Of a stretch of 64,000 bases of DNA, positions 37,349-47,480 are shown one piece after another. The notes beneath the pieces were generated by a model that saw nothing but the letters and a program-made list of their open reading frames with translations, did not search any database and was not told where the DNA came from. Both the position numbers and the translations under genes were made by a program. Source of the DNA: Bacteroidia bacterium (GTDB lineage Bacteria; Bacteroidota; Bacteroidia; SpSt-205); NCBI GenBank assembly GCA_026003215.1, contig BPGV01000001.1:728501-792500 (forward strand). The letters are read 5' to 3'. Position 1 is the first letter of the stretch. Each line of letters opens with the position of its first letter.

Positions 37349-38131
37349 TTACTTGTTTTTTCGTTCCTTGCGTGAAAACTTTCCCGATTTTACCTCCTCA
37401 CTCATCCATGGGAAAAGATCCACTTTGCCATACAAGGTGCCCTTCAATATCCAAACCTTGACCCCGATAGCCCCATAGATGGTATGAGCTGTGGCCGTCG
37501 CATAATCAATATCAGAGCGGAGGGTTTGAAGCGCAATATGGCCTTCCTTATACTCTTCGGAGCGAGACATATCGGATCCTCCCAAGCGCCCCGTACAACG
37601 GATCTTTATCCCCTCTGCTCCCGCTCGCATAGCCTGGGCCATAGCGCTTTTCATGGCCCGGCGATGCGATATACGTGCTTCCAGCTGCTCCGCTATATTT
37701 TTGGCCACCAGGCGTGCATCCAGCTCCGGTCGTAATACCTCCCGCAGACTAATATCTATGGCATTTAGAGGCACCTCCTCCGGCGCCTTCCCTAACTCCG
37801 CTCGCTTCCCTAAAAGTAGATTTTGATATTCCTTATTGAAACGGCGCACAATCCGCAGAAGGTCTTGTTGGAGCCGCTTTATATTACCCCCGTCTTTGCC
37901 TATGAGTATGCCAGGTCGCGCAGCATAAATAATAATATGCGTGGCTTGCAACGAAGTACGGTTGATAAGAATACGGGATATTTGGGCCTTCGGATATTCT
38001 TTCTCAATATGCTGACGGAAAAGCTCATCTAATAAGATATACGGAGCCATCCGCCGCCCAGCATACCAGTTAGACAACCAACCTTTGGTGATTCCTAACC
38101 GAAAACCTATCGGATGCGTCTTCTGTCCCAT
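37349..38131 (-). CDS. rpsC: Ribosomal protein S3
   Basis: The 260-residue protein at the mRNA entry site starts MGQKTHPIGFRLGITKGW, then has a KH domain (IIIYAARPGILIGKDGGNI, about 66-84) and the C-terminal motif GAEGIKIRCTGRLGGSDMSRSEEYKEG. It lies 2 nt after rplV. Confidence 0.98.
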   Translation of the reverse strand: MGQKTHPIGFRLGITKGWLSNWYAGRRMAPYILLDELFRQHIEKEYPKAQISRILINRTSLQATHIIIYAARPGILIGKDGGNIKRLQQDLLRIVRRFNKEYQNLLLGKRAELGKAPEEVPLNAIDISLREVLRPELDARLVAKNIAEQLEARISHRRAMKSAMAQAMRAGAEGIKIRCTGRLGGSDMSRSEEYKEGHIALQTLRSDIDYATATAHTIYGAIGVKVWILKGTLYGKVDLFPWMSEEVKSGKFSRKERKNK

Positions 38132-38133
38132 AG

Positions 38134-38568
38134 TTATCCTAAGTATATGCGAATGTGTGAGGAACGTTTGCGAATCGGGTGTGCGCGTCCTTGCGGCGCG
38201 GGTTGGATACGTTTGAGAAAGGGCCCCCCATCAATCTCTATCCGCACTATCCGCAGAGTCTCTAAATCACCGGATCCACCCGTCTTCTGCTCCCAATCAT
38301 TAATTGCGCAGCGCAGGGCTTTGAGCACTTCTTTGGCGGCCCAGCGGCGTGTCAGCTTAAGGTATGCCAACGCCTTTTCTACGGTCTGCCCACGCACCAG
38401 GTCCGCCACTAATCGCACCTTCCGTGGCGGATAAGGACAGCCCCGATACACCGCATAGTACAGCTCTTTGCGCTTAGCCTTGAGCGCCTCGGCCATGCGC
38501 CGTTTACGATTGCCCTTGTACGGCTTGGGCAAACCCTGCGCTATTTTTTCTTTACGCGTAAGCGTCAT
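38134..38568 (-). CDS. rplV: Ribosomal protein L22
   Basis: The 144-residue 50S protein at the exit tunnel has SPPKVR-like YPPRKVRLVADLVRGQTVEKAL and the C-terminal beta-hairpin region ending QGRAHPIRKRSSHIRI. An extra basic N-terminal extension of about 35 residues precedes the core. Confidence 0.97.
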   Translation of the reverse strand: MTLTRKEKIAQGLPKPYKGNRKRRMAEALKAKRKELYYAVYRGCPYPPRKVRLVADLVRGQTVEKALAYLKLTRRWAAKEVLKALRCAINDWEQKTGGSGDLETLRIVRIEIDGGPFLKRIQPAPQGRAHPIRKRSSHIRIYLG

Positions 38569-38571
38569 ACC

Positions 38572-38850
38572 CTATTTCTTTTTATCGGTTTTTTGGCCAG
38601 GGTGCCCCCGGAAAGTACGCGTAGGGGCAAACTCCCCAAGCCGATGTCCCACCATGTTTTCTGTGATATACACCGGGATAAACTGCTTCCCATTATGCAC
38701 AGCGATAGTGTGTCCTACAAAGTCTGGCGTAATCATGGACGCCCGAGACCAAGTCTTGATAACCTTACGCTCTCGGGTTTCATTGAGCTTCTGCACCTTG
38801 GCCAGAAGCTTAGGATAAACATAAGGGCCTTTTTTCAGAGAACGAGCCAT
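38572..38850 (-). CDS. rpsS: Ribosomal protein S19
   Basis: The 92-residue 30S head protein has [37 protein letters not shown] and [15 protein letters not shown], all diagnostic. It lies between rplB and rplV with 3-nt gaps. Confidence 0.98.
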   Translation of the reverse strand: MARSLKKGPYVYPKLLAKVQKLNETRERKVIKTWSRASMITPDFVGHTIAVHNGKQFIPVYITENMVGHRLGEFAPTRTFRGHPGQKTDKKK

Positions 38851-38853
38851 AGC

Positions 38854-39690
38854 TTATTTAGATTTTTTGGATTTCCGACGAGAGATAATGAGCTTCGTAC
38901 TGGGCTTTTTGGGATTACGCGTCTTTTTGCCTTTTGCGTAAAGCCCTTTACGCGAACGAGGATGCCCCCCTGAGGCTTTACCTTCGCCCCCGCCCATCGG
39001 ATGATCGATGGGGTTCATCGCTACGCCGCGCGTGCGCGGACGACGCCCTAACCACCGGCTCCGCCCCGCTTTGCCAATAGAAATGTTTATATGGTCTGGA
39101 TTGCTCACTACGCCTATAGTGGCAAAGCAATCTATCAAGATACGGCGAATCTCCCCAGAAGGCATCTTGAGGACCGCATACTTATCTTCTTTCCCAACAA
39201 GCTGAGCGGCTGTACCCGCTGCACGCACGAGCTTACCGCCTTGACCAGGAAGTAGCTCTACATTATGTACAAAAGTACCTAACGGAATTTCCCGCAGCGG
39301 CAGCGTATTCCCCACTTTGGGCTCCACTCCAATCCCCGAAACCACTGTATCTCCCACAGAAAGCCCTTGCGGGGCAATAATATAGCGCTTTTCTCCATCC
39401 AGGTAGTGCAGGAGCGCTATGCGAGCGCTGCGGTTAGGATCGTATTCAATAGCGGCAACCTTAGCGGGTATGCCGTGCTTATCCCGACGAAAGTCTATGA
39501 GCCGATAGCGTCGCTTGTGCCCGCCACCGATATAGCGCGCACTGCGGCGCCCTTGGTTATTGCGCCCTCCACTCTTTTTATAGGGAACTAAGAGGCTTTT
39601 TTCAGGTTCTGAGCGGGTAAGCTCCGAAAAATCGGAGACCGACATCCAACGCCGCCCTGGTGAAGTAGGCTTATACTTCCGAATACCCAT
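38854..39690 (-). CDS. rplB: Ribosomal protein L2
   Basis: The 278-residue core 23S-binding protein starts [21 protein letters not shown] and has [22 protein letters not shown] and the peptidyl-transferase-proximal [21 protein letters not shown] (His residue conserved). It lies 3 nt after rplW. Confidence 0.98.
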   Translation of the reverse strand: MGIRKYKPTSPGRRWMSVSDFSELTRSEPEKSLLVPYKKSGGRNNQGRRSARYIGGGHKRRYRLIDFRRDKHGIPAKVAAIEYDPNRSARIALLHYLDGEKRYIIAPQGLSVGDTVVSGIGVEPKVGNTLPLREIPLGTFVHNVELLPGQGGKLVRAAGTAAQLVGKEDKYAVLKMPSGEIRRILIDCFATIGVVSNPDHINISIGKAGRSRWLGRRPRTRGVAMNPIDHPMGGGEGKASGGHPRSRKGLYAKGKKTRNPKKPSTKLIISRRKSKKSK

Positions 39691-39693
39691 AGC

Positions 39694-40002
39694 TTAGAGG
39701 TTTTCGTATAGATTGAGTTCGTGGCCGGGCTTGAGACGCACATACGCCTTTTTATAAGAAGGCAGACGGCTCTCTTGGATACCTTTCCGCGTAAATCGCT
39801 GCCGAATCCGCGCAGGGAGCCAGGCCGTGCGAACCTCCGCTACCGGCACGCCATACATCGTTTCCACTGCTTTCTTTATCTCCGGCTTAGTGGCCTCGCG
39901 ATGCACCTTAAACACGTAAGTGTAAGCGCCTTGCGCATTCTTACGCCGAGAAAGGGCAATCGCTTTTTCTGTAAAAAGTGGCTTGATAAGGATCGGCTTC
40001 AT
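39694..40002 (-). CDS. rplW: Ribosomal protein L23
   Basis: The 102-residue protein at the tunnel exit, which docks SRP and trigger factor, starts [17 protein letters not shown] and has YVFKVHREATKPEIKKAVE. It overlaps rplD by 4 nt. Confidence 0.98.
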   Translation of the reverse strand: MKPILIKPLFTEKAIALSRRKNAQGAYTYVFKVHREATKPEIKKAVETMYGVPVAEVRTAWLPARIRQRFTRKGIQESRLPSYKKAYVRLKPGHELNLYENL

Positions 40003-40628
40003 ACGCTAAAAGATTGAAAAAGTTTTTCCAGTGCAGCCTTTTCCCACAAGAGGTGACTCGCCCGGGCCAAATCGTAGGTATTCCAGGTCTCCGCGGGGGC
40101 CACAGCCACCCGGGGCACATTACGCGCAGAGAGGTAAGCTACGGGATTATAGCCGTGCGTATATACCTGGAGCGGGGTCTCCTCCCACCCTAAACCTTGC
40201 ATAGTGCGAAGAAAGAGCTTGGTCTTAGGCTGAGGGTACTGTAGGCTTTCCACCACCCATAGGGTTCCGTTATGCAGATGCATGACAAAAGCGCCTAACC
40301 GCGCCAAGCGCTTTTCTTTGTCGTTGAGCTTGATGGCATAGTCGCGGGGCACAGGCCCGTGGATCGTCCCCCCTCCTCGGCGGATAGGGTTTCGAATAGA
40401 CCCCATACGCGCACGACCCGTACCTTTTTGGCGATAGAGCTTGCGCTTGCTTCCCTGCACCTCCCCGCGCGTTTTGGTCTTATGCGTCCCTTGACGCGCA
40501 GCAGCCAGGATACGCTTCACATCCAAGTAAATTAGATGCGTATTCGGTTCAAACGCTAAGAGCCCCTCAGGCACCGTGAGCACCTGTCCCGTAGGCGTCC
40601 CTTCTATGGAATATATCGGCAGCGTCAT
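39999..40628 (-). CDS. rplD: Ribosomal protein L4
   Basis: The 209-residue 50S protein starts [21 protein letters not shown] and has the tunnel loop [33 protein letters not shown]. The ATG at 40628 is chosen; the longer open frame overlaps rplC and is not L4-like. It lies 4 nt after rplC. Confidence 0.97.
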   Translation of the reverse strand: MTLPIYSIEGTPTGQVLTVPEGLLAFEPNTHLIYLDVKRILAAARQGTHKTKTRGEVQGSKRKLYRQKGTGRARMGSIRNPIRRGGGTIHGPVPRDYAIKLNDKEKRLARLGAFVMHLHNGTLWVVESLQYPQPKTKLFLRTMQGLGWEETPLQVYTHGYNPVAYLSARNVPRVAVAPAETWNTYDLARASHLLWEKAALEKLFQSFSV

Positions 40629-40632
40629 AGGT

Positions 40633-41253
40633 TTAGTAGCTTTGGATAAGTACGAGTCCTCCTCGCGGGCCTGGCACCGCACCAGACAAGACAAGAAGAT
40701 TTTTTTCCGGTATAACCTTCAATACCCGCAAGTTTTCTATGGTCACTCGTTCGTTGCCATAGCGCCCTGCGAGTCTTTTGCCTTTCCAGACACGCCCTGG
40801 GAAGGTATTAGAACCCATAGACCCGGGGTGGCGTTCCCGGTTGTGCTGGCCATGGGTACGCCCCCCTACCCCCGCGAATCCGTGGCGCTTTACCACACCC
40901 GCAAAGCCCCGCCCCTTCGTCCAGCCTACCACAGAGACGAAGTCCCCTTCATGGAAAACACGCACATCCAGTACTTGCCCCACTTGATATCCTCCTACAT
41001 CAGGAACCCGAAACTCCCGCAAAATACGCACCGGCATAATGCCTTTCTTCTCAAAGTACCCTAAGAGCGGTTTATTCAGCCGAGAGGCTTTGACTGGTTC
41101 AAAACCAAGCTGAATAGCCGTGTAGCCATGCCGTTCTACAGTACGAATATCCACCACCGGACAAGGCCCCGCTTGTATCACCGTACAAGCCACATCCCCC
41201 TCCGGCGTAAATAAACTCGTCATGCCCACCTTTCTGCCTATAAGCCCAGCCAT
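40633..41253 (-). CDS. rplC: Ribosomal protein L3
   Basis: The 206-residue protein starts MAGLIGRKVGMTSLF and has GWTKGRGFAGVVKRHGFAGVGGRTHGQHNRERHPGSMGS, the loop near the peptidyl transferase centre. Gaps of 4 nt on both sides. Confidence 0.98.
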   Translation of the reverse strand: MAGLIGRKVGMTSLFTPEGDVACTVIQAGPCPVVDIRTVERHGYTAIQLGFEPVKASRLNKPLLGYFEKKGIMPVRILREFRVPDVGGYQVGQVLDVRVFHEGDFVSVVGWTKGRGFAGVVKRHGFAGVGGRTHGQHNRERHPGSMGSNTFPGRVWKGKRLAGRYGNERVTIENLRVLKVIPEKNLLVLSGAVPGPRGGLVLIQSY

Positions 41254-41257
41254 ACCC

Positions 41258-41566
41258 TTACTTGATTTCTACTTCGACGCCCTCTGGCAAATCTACCTTA
41301 GAGATTTCCTCTACCACCTCCTTGAGGTTATTGTAAATATCTATGAGCCGACGGTGGTATTTGATTTGAAACTGCTCCCGAGACTCTTTATTGACATGCG
41401 GGGAACGGTTTACGGTGACGAGGATCTTTTCTGTGGGGAGCGGGATAGGCCCTTTGACCACGGCACCCGCGGCCTTTACCGCTTTTACGATACGCTCCGC
41501 GGAGCGGTCTATCAGCGTGTGGTCATAAGACTTAAGCTTTATGCGAATGCGCTGTATCTGTGTCAT
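41258..41566 (-). CDS. rpsJ: Ribosomal protein S10
   Basis: The 102-residue protein starts [20 protein letters not shown] and has [30 protein letters not shown], the S10 loop. It follows fusA by 4 nt with no tuf gene between them. Confidence 0.98.
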   Translation of the reverse strand: MTQIQRIRIKLKSYDHTLIDRSAERIVKAVKAAGAVVKGPIPLPTEKILVTVNRSPHVNKESREQFQIKYHRRLIDIYNNLKEVVEEISKVDLPEGVEVEIK

Positions 41567-41570
41567 ACGC

Positions 41571-43688
41571 TTATACAGATTCTTTTTCTCGTACGCCTTT
41601 GGATTGAGCGATAATCTGCTCTTGGATATGCGGGGGCACTGGTTGGTAGTGCGAAAACTCCATCACCGCATACGCACGTCCCGAAGAGAGGGTACGGAGC
41701 TGGGTTACATAGCCGAAAAGCTCCTTGAGGGGCACCAGGGCGGTAACGACCTGCATGCCTCCTCGCGCCCCCATACCCGTGATCTGCCCCCGACGACGGT
41801 TGAGGTCGCCTACAATACCCCCCATGTATTCTTCTGGGGTCTCTACCTCTACTTTCATGATAGGCTCTAAGATGATGGGATTAGCCTTACGACAGCCTTC
41901 TCGGAAAGCATACCGAGCCGCTATCTCAAACGAAAGGCTATCCGAGTCTACTTCATGGAAACCCCCATCAAAGAGCCGCGCCCGTATGCCCGTAGCCGGA
42001 TAACCCGCCACAATACCATCATTCATAGCTTGGCGTATCCCCTTCTCCACAGAAGGAATAAACTCTCTCGGTATCACCCCACCCTTTATCTCGTTGACAA
42101 ACTCAAAGTGTCCATTCTCAAGCGGCGAAAACTCTATCACTACATCCGCATACTTACCGCGACCACCCGTTTGCTTCTTATACAGCTCTCTATGCACCAC
42201 ACTGGTGGTTATCGTCTCACGGTAAGCTACTTGCGGTTCGCCCTCATTCACCTCTACTTTAAACTCCCGACGCAAGCGATCTACGATAATCTCCAAGTGT
42301 AGCTCACCCATGCCCGCTATGATAGTTTGCAAGGACTCTTCATCTACCCAGTACCGGAAGGTAGGATCCTCTTCGGAGAGCTTGGAGAGGGCCGTAGATA
42401 GCTTATCGCTGTCGGCTTGCGTCTTAGGCTCCACTGCCTTTTGAATCACCGGCTCAGGGAAGGTCATCGCCTCAAGCGCAATAGGATGATTTTCATCGCA
42501 TAGGGTGTCTCCCGTACGCACCTCTCGGATGCCCACCACAGCGGCAATATCACCGGCAGAAACTTCTTCAATGAGATTCTGCTTGTTGGCGTGCATCTGC
42601 ATAATGCGGCTGACCCGCTCTTTCTGCCCTGTGCGCGTATTGAGCACATAGGAGCCCGCCTTAAGCGTGCCGGAATACACGCGTATGTACGTGAGCTTGC
42701 CCACAAAAGGGTCGGTCACAATCTTGAATGCCAACGCTGCAAAGGGCGCATTCGGATCCACGGGGCGCGCTTCCTCTTCGCCCGTTTTGGGATTGGTGCC
42801 TTTTACGGCTTCTATATCTAAGGGGCTGGGCAGGAACGCACATACCGCATCTAAAAGCGCCTGCACGCCTTTGTTTTTAAAGGCAGAGCCAGCTAACACA
42901 GGGAAAAGCTCCATTTTTAGCGTCCCCTTCCGTATGGCCGCCCGGATTTCGTCCGCCGTAATGCTATCTGGATCACTAAAATATTTCTCCATCAAAGCGT
43001 CATCATACTCCGCCACCGTCTCTAAGAGAAAGTTACGCCACTTCTCCACATCTGCTTTTAGCTCCCCAGGCACTGGCACCACCTGATAGGTCATTCCGTA
43101 GTCCTCTTCATTCCAAATCTTAGCCTCCAAGGTAATCAGGTCCACCACCCCTCGAAAGTTGTCTTCAGAGCCAATAGGCACTTGAATAGGGAGGGCTTTG
43201 GCCCCAAGCCGCTCCCGAATCTGCTCTACCACATTAAAAAAGTTAGCCCCGGCTCGGTCCATCTTATTGACGAAGCAGACCCGGGGCACCTTATAGCGGT
43301 TAGCCTGACGCCAGACGGTCTCGGATTGGGGCTGCACCCCTGCCACCCCACAAAAGACCGCTACCGCCCCATCCAGCACCCGCATGGAACGCTCCACTTC
43401 TACAGTAAAATCTACGTGCCCGGGGGTATCTATGATATTGACGCGGTATTTTTCGCCCAACCAGTTCCAGTAGGTAGTAGTAGCCGCCGCAGTAATCGTA
43501 ATCCCTCGTTCGCGCTCTTGAGGGAGATAGTCCATGGTAGCGGTACCCTCATGGACTTCGCCGAGCTTATGGGTAAGACCGGTGTAGAAAAGGATGCGTT
43601 CGGTCGTCGTCGTCTTCCCTGCATCTATGTGCGCTGCGATACCGATGTTTCGGCAGCGGTGCAAGGGTATCGTCGTATCTATCGGCAT
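41571..43688 (-). CDS. fusA: Elongation factor G
   Basis: The 705-residue translocation GTPase has G1 AHIDAGKT (about 18-25), G2 in [13 protein letters not shown]3 DTPGHVDF and G4 NKMDRAG, followed by domains II-V (GMGELHLEI and [13 protein letters not shown] near the end). It catalyses ribosome translocation with GTP hydrolysis. It lies 6 nt after rpsG in the str part of the operon. Confidence 0.99.
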   Translation of the reverse strand: MPIDTTIPLHRCRNIGIAAHIDAGKTTTTERILFYTGLTHKLGEVHEGTATMDYLPQERERGITITAAATTTYWNWLGEKYRVNIIDTPGHVDFTVEVERSMRVLDGAVAVFCGVAGVQPQSETVWRQANRYKVPRVCFVNKMDRAGANFFNVVEQIRERLGAKALPIQVPIGSEDNFRGVVDLITLEAKIWNEEDYGMTYQVVPVPGELKADVEKWRNFLLETVAEYDDALMEKYFSDPDSITADEIRAAIRKGTLKMELFPVLAGSAFKNKGVQALLDAVCAFLPSPLDIEAVKGTNPKTGEEEARPVDPNAPFAALAFKIVTDPFVGKLTYIRVYSGTLKAGSYVLNTRTGQKERVSRIMQMHANKQNLIEEVSAGDIAAVVGIREVRTGDTLCDENHPIALEAMTFPEPVIQKAVEPKTQADSDKLSTALSKLSEEDPTFRYWVDEESLQTIIAGMGELHLEIIVDRLRREFKVEVNEGEPQVAYRETITTSVVHRELYKKQTGGRGKYADVVIEFSPLENGHFEFVNEIKGGVIPREFIPSVEKGIRQAMNDGIVAGYPATGIRARLFDGGFHEVDSDSLSFEIAARYAFREGCRKANPIILEPIMKVEVETPEEYMGGIVGDLNRRRGQITGMGARGGMQVVTALVPLKELFGYVTQLRTLSSGRAYAVMEFSHYQPVPPHIQEQIIAQSKGVREKESV

Positions 43689-43694
43689 AGGCTC

Positions 43695-44162
43695 TTAGAA
43701 TCGGAAGTGCGCAAAAGCTTTGTTTGCTTCAGCCATACGGTGCGTCTCATCGCGCTTTTTGATAGCTGCCCCCTCATTCTTAGAAGCAGCTATAAGCTCT
43801 CCCGCCAACCGTTCGGCCATGGTACGCTCAGAACGTTTGCGCGCGGCCTCTATGAGCCACCGCATAGCCAAGGAAAGTTTGCGTTCAGGCCGCGGCTCCA
43901 TCGGAATCTGTAGGGTAGCCCCCCCGACTCGCCGAGGCCGCACCTCTAAATGCGGCATCGCGTTATTTACCGCCGCATGAAAGATATCCAGAGGGTTCTG
44001 TGCCGTTTTCTGCGCAATAATGTCTAACGCCCCATAAAAAATGGCATAAGCCTTGGTCTTTTTACCCTCCCGCATAACCTTATTAACGAACCGAGCCACC
44101 AGCTCGCTTTTATACTTCGGGTCAGGCGGGATGACCCGCGGCTCCGGATGCCCCTTTCTCAT
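43695..44162 (-). CDS. rpsG: Ribosomal protein S7
   Basis: The 155-residue primary 16S-binding protein has [46 protein letters not shown] and the C-terminal [18 protein letters not shown]. It overlaps rpsL by 4 nt (ATGA). Confidence 0.98.
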   Translation of the reverse strand: MRKGHPEPRVIPPDPKYKSELVARFVNKVMREGKKTKAYAIFYGALDIIAQKTAQNPLDIFHAAVNNAMPHLEVRPRRVGGATLQIPMEPRPERKLSLAMRWLIEAARKRSERTMAERLAGELIAASKNEGAAIKKRDETHRMAEANKAFAHFRF

Positions 44163-44584
44163 TTTTTACCTCCTTTTTGAGGGCCTTTTGCTGCGGAAGT
44201 AGCGGCCGCGCCTTTCTTAGGGCGCTTAGCCCCATAAAGCGAACGGCCTTGCCGGCGTTTTTCCACACCAGCACACTCCAGAGCTCCTCGCACAATATGA
44301 TACCGAACCCCCGGCAGGTCTTTTACCCGCCCCCCCCGCACAAGCACTACCGAGTGCTCCTGGAGGTTATGCCCCTCTCCTGGGATATAGGCTATCACTT
44401 CATACCCAGTGGTGAGGCGTACCTTGGCCACTTTGCGTAAGGCCGAGTTTGGCTTTTTGGGCGTAGTGGTGTATACCTTAGTGCACGTGCCGCGCCGCTG
44501 AGGACAAGCCATCAGCGCTGGCGATTTACTTTTCTTAGGCTTAGGCTTGCGCCCATGCCGTATAAGCTGCTGTATCGTAGGCAT
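44159..44584 (-). CDS. rpsL: Ribosomal protein S12
   Basis: The 141-residue decoding-centre protein starts [22 protein letters not shown] and has [20 protein letters not shown] (streptomycin-site Lys) and [17 protein letters not shown] Lys/Ala/Gly-rich tail of about 20 residues is longer than usual. First gene of the super-operon. The ATG at 44584 is supported by the -7 box 11 nt upstream. Confidence 0.98.
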   Translation of the reverse strand: MPTIQQLIRHGRKPKPKKSKSPALMACPQRRGTCTKVYTTTPKKPNSALRKVAKVRLTTGYEVIAYIPGEGHNLQEHSVVLVRGGRVKDLPGVRYHIVRGALECAGVEKRRQGRSLYGAKRPKKGAAATSAAKGPQKGGKK

Positions 44585-44595
44585 ACGACGGCCTG

Positions 44596-44628
44596 CAAAG
44601 GTAGGAAACTTTTTCCAATACACGCAAA
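44596..44628 (-). promoter_or_regulatory. Promoter of the str/S10/spc/alpha operon
   Basis: On the minus strand TTTG (44625-44628), 21 nt and TACCTTTG (44596-44603) match the Bacteroidota consensus. The rpsL start is 11 nt after the -7 box, so the leader is only a few nucleotides and leaves no room for a classical ribosomal-protein repressor site. Confidence 0.8.
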
Positions 44629-44630
44629 CC

Positions 44631-45551
44631 CTATACCCCCATTTGCCGCCACACAGCTTCGGACACGTTCTCCACCGGCAGAGGCCCCTCTACCTCTACC
44701 CATGCGTCATAGGTATGTCCTCGCCACCAGGTAAGCTGCCGCCGTGCATACGCTCGATTGGCCTGTACAATCGCTTCTACCAAGGTAGTGCGCGCCCGTG
44801 CTCCCCGCAATACTTCCAAACATTCTTTGTAGCCCAAAGTCTGTAAGCCTGGGGCTTCTGGGGTATAGCCCTTGGCTAACACATATTCTGTCTCCTCTAA
44901 CCAGCCTTGAGCCACCTGCTCTTGTGTGCGTCGGCCTATGCGCGCATACAGAAGGTCTCTCGGCGCGCTTAGCACCACTACATACGCAGGATAGCGGCGC
45001 TCTTTTTGGCCCTGCCAGTAGCTGGCCCAGGGACGGCCAGTCGCCTGTAATACTTCCACGGCTCGTTGCACCCGCCGGGGATTTCTAAGGTCTATCTGGC
45101 TCGCTGTAAGGGGGTCTTCCCGCAGTAGCCAAGCTACCACCGCTTCTACCCCTTCTTTCCGAAGCCAAGCTTCTACCTCCGCCCGCACCGCTATGGGGAT
45201 AGGCGGAATAGGATCCAACCCATGCAAAAGCGCCTGCTGATAAAAACCTGTTCCTCCCACCACTTGCACCACCGGCACGTCTCCCCACGCGGAAATAAGC
45301 GCCTCCACCTTCTCTACAAAACGCCCTGCACTGAAAAGTTCCTCCGGACAGCAAATGTCTATCAAGAAATGCGGCACTTGGGCCTGTATCGCTTGGGAAA
45401 CCTTATTGGTTCCAATATCCAAATACCGATACACCTGGCGGGAGTCGGCGCTGATAATCGGCCAGCCCCAGCGCAGGTACAGTTCTATGGCGAGCTGGGT
45501 TTTCCCTGCGCCTGTGGGTCCCCCGATAACCAACAAGAAGGGGTTTTTCAT
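44631..45551 (-). CDS. miaA: tRNA dimethylallyltransferase
   Basis: The 306-residue enzyme adds a dimethylallyl group to A37 of tRNAs that read codons beginning with U. Walker A is GPTGAGKT (11-18), followed by [34 protein letters not shown] and [12 protein letters not shown], all family marks. The ATG at 45551 overlaps the pyrB stop as ATGA; the longer frame starts inside pyrB. Last gene of pyrR-pyrB-miaA. Confidence 0.97.
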   Translation of the reverse strand: MKNPFLLVIGGPTGAGKTQLAIELYLRWGWPIISADSRQVYRYLDIGTNKVSQAIQAQVPHFLIDICCPEELFSAGRFVEKVEALISAWGDVPVVQVVGGTGFYQQALLHGLDPIPPIPIAVRAEVEAWLRKEGVEAVVAWLLREDPLTASQIDLRNPRRVQRAVEVLQATGRPWASYWQGQKERRYPAYVVVLSAPRDLLYARIGRRTQEQVAQGWLEETEYVLAKGYTPEAPGLQTLGYKECLEVLRGARARTTLVEAIVQANRAYARRQLTWWRGHTYDAWVEVEGPLPVENVSEAVWRQMGV

Positions 45552-46459
45552 CCCCGCAAGAGCCAATACAATACGGCCATGCGGATGGCTACTCCATGGG
45601 TAACCTGGTCCAGAATACGCGTATGAGGCCAGGCTTGAAGGGCTGGATGGAGTTCTACGCCCCAGTTGATAGGGCCAGGATGCAGTAGGACCTGCCCTGG
45701 GCGAAGGTGCTCTGGCTTCAGCTGGTAAAATCGGCTATACTCCTGCCAAGAAGCAATAGGCGGGTACGACTGGCGTTCCTTTTGCATGCGCAACACGAGC
45801 ACCGCATCCGCACCGGCTACCGCCGGGACGACTTCAGTGTATATAGGATACCCCAGCTGATACCATAAAGCCGGAATAAGCGAAGGGGGCGCACATAGCC
45901 GAAGGGAGAGCCCTACCTTCGGTGCAATATGTAAGTGCGAAAGCGCCACCCGGCTGTGAAATAGGTCTCCAATAATCGTGAGCGTGAGCCCTTCTAACCG
46001 CCCAAAATGCCGGTACAAGGTATAAGTATCCAGTAGCGCCTGTGTAGGGTGCTCATGGGTACCGTCCCCAGCGTTGATAACGGGTACGGGGAGGTGCTTC
46101 GCCAGGAAGTGCGCAGAACCTACCCCCCGATGCCGCACCACAAAGGCATCTACCCCCATAGCCAAGATATTGAGCGCCGTATCTAACAGGGTCTCGCCTT
46201 TATCCAAACTGGACCCTGTGGCGGAAAAGTTAAGCACATCCGCCCCTAAACGTTTCGCAGCGAGCTCAAAGGAAAGCTTGGTACGGGTGGAACTTTCAAA
46301 GAAAAGGAGCGCCACCGTGCTTCCGGTGAGAGCAGCTACTTTACGGGTAGGCTGCTGAAGCACTTCCCAGAAGCGGTCGGCCAGCTGGTAGAGCGCCTGT
46401 ATCTGCTCAGCGGAGAGGTAGCGTATCCCTAAGAGGTCGTTTTTGGGTTTTTCAGGCAT
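45548..46459 (-). CDS. pyrB: Aspartate carbamoyltransferase, catalytic subunit
   Basis: The 303-residue enzyme makes N-carbamoyl-aspartate in pyrimidine synthesis. The carbamoyl phosphate site is FFESSTRTKLSFE (STRTK 57-61), then SSLDKGE with the conserved Lys (about 87), and the HPTQALLDTYTL motif. No regulatory subunit PyrI is adjacent. It overlaps pyrR by 8 nt and miaA by 4 nt. Confidence 0.97.
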   Translation of the reverse strand: MPEKPKNDLLGIRYLSAEQIQALYQLADRFWEVLQQPTRKVAALTGSTVALLFFESSTRTKLSFELAAKRLGADVLNFSATGSSLDKGETLLDTALNILAMGVDAFVVRHRGVGSAHFLAKHLPVPVINAGDGTHEHPTQALLDTYTLYRHFGRLEGLTLTIIGDLFHSRVALSHLHIAPKVGLSLRLCAPPSLIPALWYQLGYPIYTEVVPAVAGADAVLVLRMQKERQSYPPIASWQEYSRFYQLKPEHLRPGQVLLHPGPINWGVELHPALQAWPHTRILDQVTHGVAIRMAVLYWLLRG

Positions 46460-46973
46460 CCGGCGCTAAGATGCGAATCTCAGGGGTAGGTCTAAGGTGT
46501 ACCAGGACTTTTTCCGAGGGAGCGGTATCCAGTATGAACCCTGCACAATCAGGCGCTATGGGCAGTTCTCGCCAGCCGCGCCTATCTGCCAGCACCGCTA
46601 AGCGCACCCACTCCGGCCGGCCAAACTCCCGCAGAGCTTCCAATGCTGCCCTTACTGTACGCCCTGTATATAAGACATCATCTATGAGCCATATACGCTG
46701 GCCCTCAATAGGGAAGGGCAGCTCCGTCGGCCGGGGAACCCGCAGCTTTTCCCGATAATGCAAATCATCCCGCCACAAGGTCACATCTAATCGACCCAAA
46801 GGTATCTCCTGCCCTAAGATACGGCTCACCTCTACAGAAAGAAACTCTGCTACCACAATCCCCCGCGGATGAATACCTACCAAAAGAGTGGGCACCTCTC
46901 GTTCCACCATTTGCCAAGCCAGCCGCCGCAAGGTAACATACACCCGCTCGCCCGCAGCTACCACCCTTTCCAC
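46452..46973 (-). CDS. pyrR: PyrR-type phosphoribosyltransferase
   Basis: The 173-residue protein has the type I PRT fold with PRPP loop WLIDDVLYTGRT (95-106) and the flanking RLDVTLWRDDL of PyrR. PyrR proteins regulate pyr genes by mRNA binding in Gram-positives and have uracil phosphoribosyltransferase activity. The start is GTG at 46973, 4 nt after a TACCTTTG box, so the transcript has no leader in which a pyr attenuator could form; an enzymatic role is more likely here. It leads pyrR-pyrB-miaA. Confidence 0.93.
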   Translation of the reverse strand: MERVVAAGERVYVTLRRLAWQMVEREVPTLLVGIHPRGIVVAEFLSVEVSRILGQEIPLGRLDVTLWRDDLHYREKLRVPRPTELPFPIEGQRIWLIDDVLYTGRTVRAALEALREFGRPEWVRLAVLADRRGWRELPIAPDCAGFILDTAPSEKVLVHLRPTPEIRILAPDA

Positions 46974-46977
46974 CTTA

Positions 46978-46994
46978 CAAAGGTACTACCTTTG
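46978..46994. promoter_or_regulatory. Palindrome of two opposed -7 boxes before pyrR
   Basis: CAAAGGTACTACCTTTG is a perfect 17-nt palindrome. Its left half read on the minus strand is the pyrR -7 box (46978-46985); its right half is a plus-strand TACCTTTG (46987-46994) pointing into the 3' end of the EVE gene. Confidence 0.6.
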
Positions 46995-47015
46995 CCGTAT
47001 ATACATCCAGTGCGC

Positions 47016-47414
47016 TCAAAAAGAGACTTTTTCTAATATTTTTTCCCACACTTCCGGGGGTACAGGCATCACGGACAGACGACTTTGCCGTACTAAAGCA
47101 AAATCTTTGAAAAAAGAGTCCGCCTTAATTTCAGCCAAAGGTATAGGCCGCCCTAACCACCGCACCCCTTCCAGTTCCACGGCCATGTACCGTGTGTCTG
47201 TAGGGTCAGGAAAAGCCGTACGCGCTACCCTTGCTATTCCTACAATAGCGCGTGTGTTACCTGTGTGATAATACAACACCTCCTCTCCTACTTGCATCTG
47301 TCGCAGGTACTTTTGGGCTTGGGGATTGCGCACGCCCTCCCACACCGCCCGCCCGTCCCGCATAAGGTCAGAGAAGCTGTATTCCTCTGGCTCAGACTTC
47401 ACCAGCCAGTACAT
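47016..47414 (-). CDS. EVE-domain protein
   Basis: The 132-residue protein starts MYWLVKSEPEEYSFSDLM and has WEGVRNPQAQKYLRQM, VLYYHTGNTRAIVGIA and a central DPTDTRYMAVEL, the hallmarks of the EVE domain (PUA-like fold; thymocyte nuclear protein 1 relatives). EVE domains bind modified bases in DNA or RNA, and bacterial members occur next to defence genes or as housekeeping singletons. Here it is alone, with its own -7 box. Substrate unknown. Confidence 0.92.
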   Translation of the reverse strand: MYWLVKSEPEEYSFSDLMRDGRAVWEGVRNPQAQKYLRQMQVGEEVLYYHTGNTRAIVGIARVARTAFPDPTDTRYMAVELEGVRWLGRPIPLAEIKADSFFKDFALVRQSRLSVMPVPPEVWEKILEKVSF

Positions 47415-47418
47415 CCCC

Positions 47419-47426
47419 CAAAACTA
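47419..47426 (-). promoter_or_regulatory. -7 box TAGTTTTG before the EVE gene
   Basis: The box is followed by GGGG and the ATG at 47414. The 66-nt gap back to the YceI gene has no other clear signal. Confidence 0.6.
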
Positions 47427-47480
47427 CAAAGAGGGGCACACCTACGGTATGCCCCTCCCCATGCAAAAGCCTAATATCGC

